64,000 bases of DNA from Dipteronia dyeriana (lineage: Eukaryota > Streptophyta > Magnoliopsida > Sapindales > Sapindaceae): NCBI GenBank assembly GCA_032871835.1, contig CM065299.1, positions 42,668,706 through 42,732,705 on the forward strand. The letters run 5' to 3'. Below are positions 34,513 through 48,065 of the stretch, piece after piece. The notes under the pieces were generated by a model. It searched no databases and was not told the origin of the DNA. It saw only the letters and a program-made list of their open reading frames with translations. The position numbers were made by a program, and so were the translations under genes. Each line of letters begins with the position of its first letter. The stretch's first letter is position 1.

Positions 34513-35752
34513 ATCCCCTCATTTGACTATTCCGTGATAAAACCATCACTCACATTGATCCTCAAAAAACAAAATAAAGCACTGGGAAAATATTCTACAT
34601 TACAAAGAGATATATAAAAATAAACTTCAAATCTTCAATCTCTTGTAGATCTATTAACCCTACACACAAAACAAAAACAAGTACACTTTCCAAACCAAGT
34701 GTATGTGAGATGATCAAGAGAATATAAAACAAAAGCATTTGCATTTAAGAATAAGAGTACAACATCATGCAATGTATGTGTGTGCAATGCTCCCCCTCAA
34801 AGGATTACTCCCCCTAAATGCAATCTCCCCAACATGTACTACTTTCTCTTACCAAGTTAAGTTCCTCCTTAAACCATATGCTACTCCCTCTTTTTGTCAT
34901 GATATAGGCAAAGAATGAGTCCCCTACTGGGTCACTAAAGGCAAAAAGAGAAAGAAGCATACAAGATATTTGCATAATCATATAAGCGACATTTATACAA
35001 CTCAATTAATAGGAGAGAAACGATGAGATTTATTTGAAGAAAATGTGTGAATTAAAAATGCTTTGCATACAAGACATGTTGCATTAAAGTCCAAAACAAT
35101 GGTATTTGGCAAAGCAAATGACAAAGATTTCTAGTAGAATTCAAACCAATTTCACCATTTGTCATGAGAGAAGCAAGGATATAGAGTTTTCATAGATGTC
35201 AAGTTTTAATAGCAATATATCCAACTTTATAAGCAAAACATGGTATCAGTGACTTTGCACCTTATTTGATTTTTCCGGGTAAGATACCCGTATGATAGTA
35301 GCCATGTTCCACTAATGAAGAAAGAGAGACATTGATTAAACAATTTAGTCTTACTGGCATTTTCACACAATGTTTTGCATTCAACAATTGCAATCACTAA
35401 TCCATGCTATTTAAATTTACATTTGCTTGTTACTTTAAGAATCATCATGTCATGGAGATAACTATAGGTCATTCAACATGTACTTCCTATGTAGATCTCC
35501 TAGTCCAAAAATGCATGTTTGAACATAAATGTAACATGGATTGTAATTAAAGCATAGTTCACACTAATTGAAGAAAATATAATCGAATATGATAAATGTG
35601 CAACCAAGCTACTCAAGCAATTAATAAAGGAGCATAATCATTTCCAAATTTTTGCATTCAACAAGTATACAATAGCTCTCTTTGCTTGAGTTCCCATTAT
35701 TGGGTCAAATAAAAAAACTCATCACTCAATGAGACAAATCCTAATAGATCTA
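34513..35752 (-). other. F1 3' untranslated region with several purine tracts
   Basis: Noncoding. The minus strand reads GAGGGGAT at the LTR edge, and further tracts (TTTGAGGGGGAGC near 34790, TTTAGGGGGAGTA near 34803, GAGGGAGTA near 34884) lie within 400 bp. It aligns in patches with the C1 and E1 3' regions. Confidence 0.72.
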
Positions 35753-36284
35753 CTAAGAGTTTTGAATCGAGTAGCATCTAATAGTAAATAGATCCGCTAG
35801 TTGATCATTAGTACCTACATGCTCAAGTACTATGCATTTATTCTCAACTAGTTCTCTAATGAAATGACGGCAGATGTCAATATGCTTAGTTCTAGAATGT
35901 TGAACCGGATTCTTGGAAATATTAATTGCACTCATGTTATCACAAAAGAGAGTAAGAGTACCTTGATTGAATCCATAGTTGACTAGCATTTGTTCATCCA
36001 AAGGAGTTGTGTGCATCCACTCCCAACAGCTATGTATTCAGCCTCAGTCGTAGACAAGGAAATTGAATTTTGCTTCTTGCAAAACCAAGAGAAGAGGTTG
36101 TTCGTAAGGAAAAAGCAATCGACCGATGTACTTTCCTATCATCACAATTTCCTACCCAATCTGTATCACTAAAGCCTATAAGACTAGCATTAGTGTCAAA
36201 AGAGTACCAAATCCCATAGTTATATGTCCCATTCATATAGCTAATGATTCTCTTAGCAGAAGAGAGATGAGACTCCTTAGGATC
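35753..36284 (-). pseudogene. F1 RNase H
   Basis: 35753-36016 has CDNMSAINISKNPVQHSRTKHIDI and the C-terminal end; 36030-36284 has KESHLSSAKRIISYMNGTYNYGIW and FSDTDWVGNCDDRK. The TAEAEY region near 36035 is split by a frame break. It is continuous with 47143 across the B2 insertion: the motif YQSDPKESH is cut exactly at the GGATC duplication. Confidence 0.85.
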
Positions 36285-38855
36285 TGCAAATACAAACACA
36301 GTTAAATGCTCAAGACTAACCTAGGAGGGGGGGTGAATAGGTTAGACACCTTTTTCAACTCCCTTAGAAACAAATAAAAGTTTGTCCCTCTAAATTGCTT
36401 GTATCACAATATATATATCAATTGAAGACACTTAATCAATATATAAAACAAGTAAAGTGTGATACAAACAAGTAATTGTAACACATACACAATCTATATT
36501 ATAGAAAGGAAGTTAACTTACATAAAGAGTTCCATCCATAGTATTCAAATAACAAATAAAAATATAAAAGAGAGAGGGATAGAGAAAATTTGACACAAGA
36601 TATAACGTGGTAAACCTCCAAAGAGAAAACATCCACGGGTTAGCAACCACCGGCTAACAAAATCCACTAGTAGTTAAGACAAGTACAATCTCTCAAGTGA
36701 CCCCTTCATCTAAAAAATACCCTCCTATCCTACTCATGAAGATGTCACCCTCATGCACAACAATCCGAGGCCTCACACCTCTTGTCAAGACTTCCTTGTT
36801 CACCTTTCCAGATCCTCATGACCAAAGGCAAGATTTCTTGCTCAACTATCTGAGTCCTCTCGACTCTAGTCAAGACTTCCTCGCTCACCCTTCTGGATCC
36901 TCACGACTCTAGGCAAGACTTCTTGCTTGACTATCCGAGTCCTCGTGACTCTAGCCAAGACATCCTTGCTTTACAATTCATGGTCTCAAACCTCTTGCCA
37001 AGACTTTCTTGCTCAACAACATAGGTTTCACACCTATTGTTATGACTTCCTTCTCACAAGGCATCTAGGTGATCATGAATGCAAAACGCAAACAAGCATG
37101 CAACATAGAATGTTCTGATCAACACATCTTATGGAAAATACTAGACATGAGCATGAATGCACAAATAAAATGTAGTCTAGTCAATCATGCATGTTTAATC
37201 TATCTAGATCATGTAAGATATGTTCAACATTAATTACAACCTAGATACATGCATAGATCTAAAACTTGAATCATAAGATATGTTCATTTAATCACATAAT
37301 CAAGTTTAAATCACATATACCAAAAACATGCAAAAATCATATGACAAAGTCATTTAGATTAAAGCTAAAGTTCTAGAGCATATTCCTATTCATAGATTCA
37401 ACAAAAACACATGAATAGCTAAGAAGAACATAAGCACATGTATCATTGTGAGAATACAGCCAAGAGAGCCTAATACATGTGAGGAACTATTTTTTTTTAA
37501 CAAAATCAATCATTCAAAGATCATCAAATAGTCCTATAATCAAAGCTAGCACAATACAATCCCAAACATGTGAAAACATAGGCAAAATCAAAACCTAACT
37601 CAACATGTAAGATTTCAATTGAAACTCAACCTAGCTTTAAATGTGTTCAAAACTAAAATCAAAACACTCACAATACACATATATATGTTGAAGAAGAAAA
37701 CCCAAGGCAACTGACCAAGTTTTAAAAGAAAACTTTGAGAGAAAATCAATACCTTAGTTGATTTTGGTGCAGTCCCGCTTTTGTGAGTTTAGACTCCAAA
37801 AACAGCAATAAAACTCACTCAAACCTTCAGTGAAAATATGGAGGATGAATAGACAAACACTCTTAACTTTGAATCACTCAAATCGGAGTTTAAATGAAGA
37901 AGTTATGGTGTTTAGAAATTGAGAAAATGTAGAGAGAATTTCTGCACTCAATTTTTAAATTTCTTCTTAGAATGAAATGTGAGAGGGAAGAGGAATATAA
38001 AATAGAGGGAAAGAATGAAGCAAAAAGACCAAATTACCCTCCTTTGTTATTGCTTCCCCAAGATGGCACTTGGGCATCATGGGGCAGCAAGGAGTTTCAG
38101 CCGAAATGGCCACGCGCCATCTCGGTCTTGCACCAATGAATGGCCTTTGGCCATGGTGCAACTCCCTTGCACTCCTCTCGCGTTCTTCTACCGTTCTCTG
38201 GCCTCCAAACTCGGAATTCGAATCCACTTGCAGATTATGAACCATAACTCTCTCACGGACATGTTCATATAAGATACTCAACCCATAAAATAATAATTCG
38301 ACTCGATATACGAATATGAAGACAGTGTATGCAACATGGGTTGAAAGTGTAGTATCTTTTGACTTAGAACTTGAAATCAATAGTATGAGTAACCGAAATG
38401 ACCGGAACTCAATCAAGAATGATTTAAGACTAAATTCAAGTTCAATATCCATGTTATACAAACATGTACACATACAAACACAATTCACACTAGAATGCAA
38501 ACTACATAGAGATAGTCTCCAATCATGCAGTTTTCCAAAACATGTTATTTCCATACCAATGCATGAGCATTCATCTTCAAGTGTGTGAATGTGTTATACA
38601 TGGTGCACAACAATGCATGGAAACATATGAATGAATTGTATGTGTGTGCCTAAGCCTTGTAAGAGAAAGATAAGGTCTTAGTATACCTTTGTAGAACCAT
38701 ATTGCATCCTTTCTCTTTGAACACTTAGAACTTGCTTTGACTTGTTGTTCATTCTTCTTTGAAGCTTGAATCATCATGATTCTAAACAACTAAATCATTA
38801 CAAGTAAACATCATTTTGATATGGAATTAATGCCAACACAAACTAAAACCTAACA
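36285..38855 (-). repeat. B2 3' LTR
   Basis: Starts TGCAAATACAAACAC (the sense-strand TTTGCA end shows one change from the partner's TTTTCA) and ends CCTAACA. It contains the U5 motif at about 36322-36345, the minisatellite at 36765-37060, and a GC-rich block with GATGGC/GCCATC repeats at 38060-38165. The 195-codon frame at 37967-38554 recurs only in pieces in the other LTRs and is not supported as a gene. Confidence 0.9.
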
Positions 38856-39313
38856 ATCTCCCATTTTGGCAAATTCCATGTCAAAACACCTATACATTTA
38901 CTGCAAATATAAAAATGAAGATAGGTCACAAAATCACTCCCTCGCATTACAATGAGTAAGATTCCTATAACTAATCTTCATCAACTCTTGAACTTCATCT
39001 TGATCTTCTCTTGAAGCAACCTACAAATCATCTCAAAGCACAATGCATATACAAGAGAAAAACAACAAATGACAACAAATAATATGGATAAGAATATACA
39101 ATTAAGTCCACAAATACATGTAACTCTCCCTCAATACATGCCAAAACACAAGAATTCTTAACAAAATCTTAAGACTAATTATTACATGCCATTGAAAGTT
39201 TAAAAGTTCACAAAAACAACATAAAAATAAACTAAGTAACTAGCATCTTTTTCTCCCCCTTTTTGACATGAAAAGATGCCAAAAGGTAAGAAATATACCA
39301 CAAGACTCAAGTA
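38856..39313 (-). promoter_or_regulatory. B2 polypurine tracts and 3' untranslated region
   Basis: The minus strand next to the LTR reads GCCAAAATGGGAGAT (38856-38870), a changed form of the family's GCCAAAGGGGGAGAT. A better tract, GTCAAAAAGGGGGAGAAA, lies at about 39251-39268. The region is otherwise noncoding. Confidence 0.72.
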
Positions 39314-40375
39314 CTAGCTACTTGGTCCACCAAAGAAAGATGTGCGAGTTGTTGATCTAACATAATGCTTGAGAGGTGGTCTTGAACTTGAAGCAATACA
39401 TTCCTCCAACTTTTTTATCTTAGCATCTTGTTGAACTACTAAAGCACTAAGTTCATCAACCTTCTCCTTCAATTGAATAGCCCAATCCGGAAGAATGTTT
39501 GTGCTAATCACATGACAATCAACTTGAGAACTACTAAATAGTCCAAAAGTATCACATGTCTTACCCTTATCCTTACATGACATGTATGACACACATTTAT
39601 CACTATACTTTTCCAAGGGTTGTACTAACACATCAACTTCTCTACTCTTAACACCACGAGCTAAACACATTGAAGTTGTAAACCCCGGTAATGCAAGCTT
39701 TTTATCACCTCTAGTAGAGAAATCCGCACTATCAATATAAAGCATAAGTAGATCCCAAAGGTTTATAGGTTGATTAGTCACTAAGGCATACACTATTTTG
39801 ATCTTGTCCTTATTCAACTCGGTTGAATTCGAAGATCCAATAATGTTAGTTCAAATGAATAGATGCCAAAATGCACTAGCCTTAGTTAGCTCATATTGAC
39901 TAATATATGCTCTACCTTTCCACTCAAAAGAAGCATTGTCACAAAGAGTTCCACCTATGATATTAAGATTCTCAATGACATCTACATCTAGAAAATTCGA
40001 ATCTATATCGTTAGATAGCTCAATAAACTTGCTAATGTTTTCTGAGTTAACTCTAAACATACCACCCCTAATCTCCATCAAAGCATCCAATAAGGTGTCA
40101 CTTTCTCTATATTCAAGAAAAAACTCTCTAACAAGAGTATCATTCACAATTCCTAACATGCTCACCCAAGATTCCCAATTTCTATCCTTAATGCACTTAA
40201 GAACATAAGAATCTTTACACTTACCTAAGTCAATGCCTCTCTCTTGAAATATCTTCTTAGTTCCTAAGATCCCTAAATCTTTTGTCCTTGAAGCTTTGGA
40301 TCCTTTTGAGGTAGACTTGGCTTTCACAACGGGATTCAATTGATTTCCACTTCCGGTAACCTTAGTTCTTCCCAT
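39314..40375 (-). pseudogene. B2 downstream ORF, PF20167-like 'putative plant transposon protein'
   Basis: A frame of about 354 codons from ATG 40375, open except for one TGA at 39848-39850, which lies in frame 11 codons before a second ATG at 39817. The N-terminus is basic (VKAKSTSKGSKASRTKD). The middle has FQERGIDLGKCKD, NWESWVSMLGIV, REFFLEYRES, an IRGGMFRVN strand and KASAFWHLFI. Then follow KIVYALVTNQPINLWDLLM and LPGFTTSMCLARGV, and near the C-terminus a short coiled coil (LKEKVDELSALVVQQDAKI). This agrees with my memory of the PF20167 domain in layout and landmarks. No signal peptide or membrane helix. The domain's biochemical role is unknown to me. It lies in the element's sense, downstream of gag, in the slot of pol. 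Confidence 0.68.
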
Positions 40376-41861
40376 TTGTTCTTGTGTTATAAGATGCTAT
40401 ATACATACAACAAAAGTGAGTGAAAGACAAAACAAGCATATTAGTCACAAATGTATAAAAACAAAGACATATGACTTAAGAATGAACCATCATGCAAGAC
40501 AAAGATAGTGAGTAATATCTTACAAGTATCATTAAGTCAAAATATTCCAACATGTAACAAAATAAAGCATGTGAACATATCATAAAAGAGAACAATGTCT
40601 AGGATAAAATGCTCCCCCTTGATAAATGCTATAACTAAAATCAATGATAGCATAAAGTTCACAAAGATGTTCACACAATCACACATTCAAGAAATTTGAA
40701 GAAATATCAACAAAATAAGCTTCATATACTAAGAGAGATACATAAAGATTTTTCAAGTTCTCTCATAATTCTTCAACAATTGCTAAAATATCATCATACT
40801 CATAAACAAAGTGTGTGTGAGAGAGATATGCTTCAAATATATATCAAGAAGTAGTTTGATAATCAACATGCAAACAATTTCCAACAACTATTCATCTTAA
40901 GCTTTTTCCATAAAAAGTCAAACCGATTATCATTTAGAATTTTTTCTTTTAAGAGAATAGATTTTAACATATGAGCGTGTGTGTGCATGTGGCTCATCAA
41001 CCCATTTCTGTTTTTCAACCCGAGATCATTTGATTTTCAACTATTCTCCTTTTTAAGCCTTCCTCATTTTCTTTTTAGGCTTTGAATCAAAGATTTTTTT
41101 TTATGATTTCATTTCAACACTTCTTTGATTTTTCCATTTTTTTTAAACATAAACAAAATTCACTTCATGACGACTTTCACTCATCACAATGGTGTAGCTC
41201 TTTCCAACATTGGGTAGCTTTCACAACCAATGTGTTTAGCCCTTTCCATGAAGGTGCTCGTTGAGTTCTATGTATTTGCCGAAGCAAAATGGATACTAAC
41301 CATAGGTCATTTTAAATGTACTTGAGCACAAAAACTTCAAGGTGTATCCAAAGTTTACATATTAGTAAACTCAACCTACTAGCAAAACATATAAGAGAAG
41401 CAAGGTGCAATTTTAGAAACCAAGATTTTATGGCTCATAAGCACATAATCTAAGAGCAATAAGTAGAGACTTATTCAAGATCATTACTTCTCTAATGAGT
41501 AGCTTTCAAAGAATATGAAGCTCATATTTTCAAAAGTAATGCCACTCAATATACTATAAATAAAAAATCATCAAAGTTAAGATCAATGTGAACAATATCA
41601 CTATTAGATCCTAGAATAGCAAATATCAGTGAGAACCATATGTATGCTATACAAAATTCTCTAATATGACATGCTATGAGATTTATATCAAAGATTTAGT
41701 CAAAAGATGAATATCTAAGAGAACATGCATTAGAGTATAGAGATACCTTTTTGCACATTATATTCACCAAATATCATACTTCCGCCCTTTTTATAAGCAC
41801 TCTTGCCTTGATTGTCCTCATGACACCAAGTTGACGATGTTTCACAATTAGAGTATAAAAG
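40376..41861 (-). other. B2 noncoding middle region
   Basis: Matches 12538-13990 of B1 with many small indels. It contains a minus-strand purine tract AAGGGGGAGCA near 40614, a GT/GA microsatellite near 40810 and a T-rich run near 41092. No frame is conserved between copies. Confidence 0.6.
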
Positions 41862-42668
41862 GCATAATATCTCAACTCAATCAACACATATATCAAAAGA
41901 ACTTCTTTAAAGTTAATCAACAAATTTTGACCACCATAACAAATATGATGTGAGATAACCAAGTTCATATCAATACATGGAGCATTCAAAGCTAGCAAGC
42001 AAGAATTCTCAACACAATTGATATATTGCCTCAAAGCTACCTCACATGTGCTTCTTATATTAGTGATAAGAGCACTCACCCTTGAACCACTTGTTCTTGG
42101 GTGTACCTACACAAACATTTCCAATATCATCCTTGACAACAATGTTAAATCTAGAGTAAAGTCCTTTAATGACTTGATTAACAAGAATATCATTAACACA
42201 CTCTTCCTTAACATTTTCAACACAAGCTTTGTCAAGTTGAACAAAGCTTGACAAAGTATTCAAAGCATAATATCTAAACTCAATCAACACATATATCAAA
42301 AGAACTTCTCTAAAGTTAATCAACAAATTTTGACCACCATAACAAATATGATGTGAGATAACCAAGTTCATATCAATACATGGAGTATTCAAAGCTAGCA
42401 AGCAAGAATTCTCAACACAATTGATATATTGCCTCAAAGCTACCTCACATGTGCTTCTTATATTAGTGATAAGAGCACTCACCCTTGAACCACTTGTTCT
42501 TGTGTGTACCTACACAAACATTTCCAATATCATCCTTGACAACAATGTTAAATCTAGAGTAAAGTCTTTTAATGACTTGATTAACAAGAATATCATTAAC
42601 ACACTCTTCCTTAACATTTTCAACACATGCTTTGTCAAGTTGAACAAGATTAGTATTCTTTCTACTCC
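41862..42668 (-). repeat. Tandem duplication of about 403 bp in B2
   Basis: 41862-42264 and 42265-42668 are near-identical head-to-tail copies of the segment that carries the protease remnant and following sequence. B1 has one copy (about 13998-14400), so it arose in the B2 lineage. It makes the same short peptide frames appear twice (41774-42079 and 42060-42482). Confidence 0.85.
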
Positions 42669-44516
42669 ACAACTTATTCTCATGCTTAGCAATATTATCA
42701 TGTTTCTCAACTCTCAAGACCTTAGCATGTTCAAGTTGAAGTTTAATCTCCTAAACTCTAGATTCATTCCCTAATTTGCCTTTTCTATATAATTATAACA
42801 CCTAGGCTTAATATGACCTATTGTGTTGCAATAATGGCAAATTGGATTAAAAGATAAGATTGTACCTTTTCGAGTTGAACTAGCTTCAATAGGACTTTGC
42901 AAAGATACCTTGTTCGCCAACTTCTTCTTGGCTTTTGATCTTCTCTTCTTGTGTGGTTTCTTATCATTCACGACTTCATCAAAGTGAGTAGGAAGTGGTG
43001 CTTCCAAGAGCTCCTGTTTAACTACCAAATCGTCTTCACCACTATGAGAGTGAACAAGATTTCAAACACTAGACAAACTTACCGAATCATTCACTAAGTC
43101 CTTGATGGCCTCCTTAGCCGTGTCTATCTCTTCCATTAATTTTTGTTCTCTCTTCTTCAAAGAAGATATCACATTATCCTTCTCAAGGTTTATCTTTTCA
43201 AGTTCTCTAAATTTCTTCATAATATCACATTTCTCACCAACAAGTCTATGAGTGTCAACCATAAACTCATCTAACTGATTCTTGATCAAATCATCCTTCT
43301 CAACTACCTCTCATTGAGCATTATTTCTAGCTTCATTAAGCTTTTCTATCTTTTCCAACAACTTAAGATTAGTAGGAATGGAACTAGAGCTTCCATGATG
43401 ATTTGCATCGAAGTTCTTGTTTAAAGATATTGAACCATCAATATCTAGTGGAGAATGAAAAGCCGTTAGAGCTACAAAGTTGCTCACCAACTCTTCATCA
43501 CTTGAAGACTCACTACTAGAGCTCTCATTGTCACTAGAGTTATCATCACTCCAAGTAGCCGCCAACACTTTGCCTTTTTTGTCTTTCTTAGATGGCTTCT
43601 TGGTGCACTCACTAGCAAAGTGACCGAAACCATGACAATTATAGCATTGAACATTTTTTTTGTTCATGGCTTGACTATTATTCTCATTCCTTGGAGATGA
43701 TGTTCTCTTAACTCCCTTTTCCTAAGAAGACTTGCCTTTAGGCTTGGCATTCTTCTTTAGAAACTTCTTGAACTTTCTAACCAAAAGAGCCATCTCTTCA
43801 TTTTCATCATCCCTCTCCTCCTCAATAGCATTGAGAGCGATTCCCTTACTCTTAATCTTTGGCTTCAAGCACATCTCATAAGTTTGGATAGACCCAAGCA
43901 ACTCATCAATGTTCATGTTATCCACATCATTGCATTCATCAATGGCTGTCACCTTTGATTTGAATCTCTTAGGAAGAGACCTAAGGATTTTCTAATTTAA
44001 GCGCTCTTTTGAGAGAGGTACTCCAAGTGCTTAACATTGGTTAGCAATGTTAAGAAGCCAGAATTGGAAGTCTTTAAACTTTTCTTTTTCGCCCATACTT
44101 AAACCTTCAAATTGTGATGCCAACATTTGAAGCCTTGATTTCTTCACCACTAAGGATCCTTCATTAGTAACTTGGAAAGTATCCTAGGCTTCCTTTTCGG
44201 ATTCAAGATTTTAAATGTAGGAGAATTGATGCCCATCAACTCCTCCAAAGATGGCATTCATAGCACGATGGTGCCATTTAGCAACCTTAAACTCGTTCGT
44301 TGTCCATTCACTCATTGGCTTGAGTATCATGGTTTCATCCTCTTGAACCTAGGTAGGAGGACTATAACCTTCTTCCACTACCATCCAAACCCTTTCATCA
44401 ATAGAGCGGATGTAGGCTTTCATCCTCAACTTCCAATACCCATAGTTAGTGCCTCAAAGTAATAGTGGCCTAGTATTTGAGGCTCATTCTGCAATTACAT
44501 CATCTCGTAAACCCAT
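42463..44516 (-). pseudogene. B2 gag (Sirevirus-like) with protease remnant
   Basis: Colinear with the B1 gag. ATG at 44516; N-terminal and capsid region 44510-43960 (frames broken, with stops near 43995 and 44188), an EEMALLVRKFKKFLKKNAKPKGK stretch in 43722-43952, first knuckle CYNCHGFGHFASEC (about 43610-43655), Ser/Asp-rich stretch, coiled coil 43289-43062, and the second finger CHYCNTIGHIKPRC (about 42800-42845) intact here. It ends with KNKWFKGECSYH at 42463. Several nonsense codons and frameshifts. Confidence 0.8.
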
Positions 44517-44583
44517 GACTTTAAAAGCATTGCAAAAATCGTGAATGTATCACCTGGACTCTTACTAAGTTCAATCTAGTATC

Positions 44584-44599
44584 CTGCTTTGATACCAAT
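44584..44599 (-). promoter_or_regulatory. B2 primer-binding site
   Basis: Minus strand ATTGGTATCAAAGCAG next to the 5' LTR; copia type. Confidence 0.82.
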
Positions 44600-47142
44600 T
44601 GAAAATACAAACACGGTTAAATGCTCAAGGCTAACCTAGAGGGGGGGTGAATAGGTTAGACACCTTTTTTGACTCCATTAGAAACAAACAGAAGTTTATC
44701 ACTCTAGATTGTTTGTATCACAATATATATATAAATTAAAGACACTTAATCAATATATAACACAAGTAAAGTGTGATATAAACAAGTAATTGTAACACAT
44801 ACACAATCTATATTACAGAAAGGAAGTCAACTTACATAAAGAGTTCTATCCATAATATTCAAATAACAAATACCAATAAAAGAGAGATAGAGATAGAGAA
44901 AAGTTGACATAAGATATAACGTGGTAAACCACCAAAAAGGAAACATCTACGGGTTAGCAGCCATCAGCAAACAAAATCAACTAGTAGATAAGAAAAGTAC
45001 AATCTCTCAAGTGACCCCTTCACCTAGAAACTACCCTCCTATCTTACTCATAAAGATATCGCCCTCATGCTCAACAATCTGAGGCCTCACACCTCTTGTC
45101 AAGACATCCTCGCTCACCTTTCTGGATCCTCATGACCCAAGGCAAGACTTCATGCTCAACTATCCGAGACCTTCCAACTCTAGTCAAGAATTCCTCGCTC
45201 ACCCTTTCGGATCCTCATAACCCTAGGCAAGACTTCTTGCTCGACTATCTGAGTCCTCCCGACTCTAGCCAAGACTTCTTTGCTTGACAATCCTAGGTCT
45301 CACACTTCTTGCCAAGACTTTCTTGCTCAACAACATAGGTCTCACACCTATTTTCAAGACTTCATTCTCACAAGGCATCTAGGTGATCATGAATGCAAAA
45401 CACAAACAAGCACACAACATAGAATGTTATGATCAACACATCCTAAGGAAAATACTAGACATGAGCATGAATGCACATGCATGTTTAATCCATCAAGATC
45501 ATGTAAGATATGTTAAATATTAATTACAACCTAGATACATGCATAGATCTAAAATTTGAATCACAAGATACGTTAAATTAATCACGTAATCAAGTTTAAA
45601 TCACATATACCAAAAACATGCTAAAATCATATGATAAAGTCATTTAGATTAAAGCTAAAGTTCTAGAGCATATTCATATTCATAGATTCAACAAAAACAC
45701 ATGAATAGCTCAAAAGAACATAAGCACATGTATCATTGTGAGAATTCGGCCAATAGAGCCAAATACATGTGAGGAACTATTTTTTTCACAAAATCAATCA
45801 TTCTAAGATCATCAAATAGTCCTAGAATCAAAGCTAGCACAATACAATCCCAAACATGTGAAAACATAGGCAAAATCAAAACTTAACTCAACATGTAAAA
45901 TTTCAATTGAAACTAAACCTAGCTTTAAATGTGTTCAAAACTCAAATCAAAACACTCACAATACATATATATATGTTGAAGAAGAAAACCCAAGGCAATT
46001 GACCAAGTTTTAAAAGAAAACTTTGAGAGAAAATTAATACCTTAGTTTATTTTGGTGCAGTCCGGTTTTTGTGAGTTTAAACTCCTAAAACAGAAATAAA
46101 ACTCACTCCAACATTCAATGTAAAGATGGAGGATGAATAGACAAACACTCTCAACTTTGAATCACCCAAATCGAAGTTCAAATGAAGAAGTTATGATGTT
46201 TGGAAGGTAAGAAAATGTAGAGAGAAAATTTCTCCACTCAATTTTTAAATTTCTTCTTAAAATGAAATGTGAGAGGGAAGAGGAATATGAAGAAGAGGGA
46301 AAGAATAAAGCTAAAAGACCAAATTACCCTCATTTGTTATTGCTTCCCTGAGATGGCATGTGGGAATCTTAGGGCAGCAAGGATTTGCAGCCGAGATGGC
46401 CATGCGCCATCTCGGGCTTGCACCAATGAATGGCCTTTGGCCATGGTGCAACTCCCTTGCACTACTCTCGTGTTCTTCGACTGTTCTCCGGCTTCCAAAC
46501 TCGGAATTCAAATCCATTTGTGAATTATGAACCATAACTCTCTCATGGACATACGTATAAGATACTCAACCCAGAAAATAATAATTCGACTCGATATACA
46601 AATACGAAGACAATGTATTCAACATGAGTTGAAAGTGTAGTATCTTTTGACTTATAACTTGAAATCAGTAGTATGAATAACCAAAATGACCGGAACTCAA
46701 TCAAGAATGATTTAAGACTAAATTCAAGTTCAATATCCATGTTATACAAACATATACATATACAAACACAATTCACACTAGAATGCAAACTACATAGAGA
46801 TAGTCTTCAATCATGCATTTTTCCAAAACATGTTATTTCTATACCAATGCATGAGCATTCATCTTCAAGTGTGTGAATGTGTTATACATGGTGCACAATG
46901 ATGCAGGGACACATATGAATGAATTGTATGTGTGTGCTTAAGCCTTGTAAGAGAAAGTAAGGTCTTAGTATTCCTTTGTAGAACCATATTGCATCATCTC
47001 TCTCTGAAGACTTAGAACTTGCTTGGACTTGTTGTTCATTCTTCTTAGAAGCTTGAATCATCATGAATCTAAACAACTAAATCATTACAAGTAAGCATCA
47101 TTTTGATATGGAATTAATGCCAACACAAACTAAAACCTAACA
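44600..47142 (-). repeat. B2 5' LTR
   Basis: Starts TGAAAATACAAACACGG, ends CCTAACA; same landmarks as 36285-38855: U5 motif at 44636-44660, minisatellite 45080-45375, GC-rich block 46350-46455. Divergence from its partner is moderate, with small indels, so B2 is not a very recent insertion. Confidence 0.9.
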
Positions 47143-48060
47143 GGATCCGATTGGTACCTAGCACACACACCTATACTAAAAGAGATATCGGGCCTACTTA
47201 AGGTCAAATAGTGCAAGCTGCCAATCATGCCACGATACAAAGTTTGGTCCACACTTTTACCGCTCGTATCCTTGCTTAGCTTCAAAGTTGTACTCATGGG
47301 TGTATCACAATGTTTTGCATTTTCAAGGCCAAATTTCTTTACTAGGTTTTTGGCATATTTAGCTTGAGATATGAAAATCCCATCATCCATTTGCTTAATT
47401 TCTAAACCTAGAAAGTAACTTAGCTCACCAACAAGGCTCATTCTAAATCATGAGACATGACATCAACAATTTGTTGGACTTTGGTGTTATTTGTGGAGCC
47501 AAAAACTATATCATCAACATAGATTTGAGCGATAATGAGCTCATCTTTGTCTTTCTTGATGGATAGAGTCTTGTCAACACTACCCCTAGTGTAGCCATTG
47601 TCTATAAAAAATTGAGTGAAGCGCTCATACCAAGCCTTTGGTGCTTTTTTTAACTCATATAAGGCCTTCTTGAGATGATAGACATGATTGGGGTGGTGAG
47701 GATCCACAAACCCTTTAGGTTGCTCAACAAACACTTCATCTTTCAAGAAACCAAAGAGGAAGGCACTCTTAACATCCATTTGATACAATTTGAACTTGTG
47801 CAAATAAGAGATGGATAAAAGAAGCCTAATAGACTCTATCCTAGCAATGGGAGCAAATCTTTCCTCAAAGTCAATACCCTTTATTTGAGAGTATCCTTTA
47901 TGCTACAAGCCTAGCCTTGTTTCGTACAATGTTGCCATCCTCATCAGATTTGTTCCTATGGACCCACTTGGTGCCTATCACATTAGTGTTCTTGGGCCTA
48001 TCCTTTCAAAATGGTTAAGCTTTTCTTGCATGACAAGAACCCAAAATTCATCCTTTAAGG
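47143..48060 (-). pseudogene. F1 reverse transcriptase
   Basis: 47438-47803 is open with [26 protein letters not shown], the catalytic YVDD of [10 protein letters not shown] (about 47512-47523) and [18 protein letters not shown] one-base frame change near 47440 leads into [20 protein letters not shown] and SRPDISFSIGVCARYQSDP, which ends at the B2 insertion. The N-terminal RT part (47804-48060) has stops. Confidence 0.86.
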
Positions 48061-48065
48061 CTTTA

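Larger units (their letters stand above)
36285..47142 (-). mobile_element. B2: full-length pol-less Sirevirus-like element
   Basis: 10.86 kb with LTRs 36285-38855 (2571 bp) and 44600-47142 (2543 bp), TG/CA ends and a perfect duplication GGATC (36280-36284, 47143-47147). The internal 5.7 kb has a PF20167-like ORF, a noncoding region, a protease-motif remnant and gag, all on the minus strand, as in B1. There is no integrase, RT or RNase H, so it would need enzymes from another element. Confidence 0.92.

Noticed and set aside
37967..38554. 195-codon ORF in the B2 LTR, with partial counterparts at 21785-22213 and 46311-46788
   Set aside because: It lies wholly within the LTR, runs over the U3 GC-rich block, and is broken at different places in each copy; no domain recognised.
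39314..40375. Env-like gene, as reported downstream of pol in some Sireviruses
   Set aside because: I see no signal peptide and no membrane helix, and the sequence landmarks fit a PF20167-type domain better.
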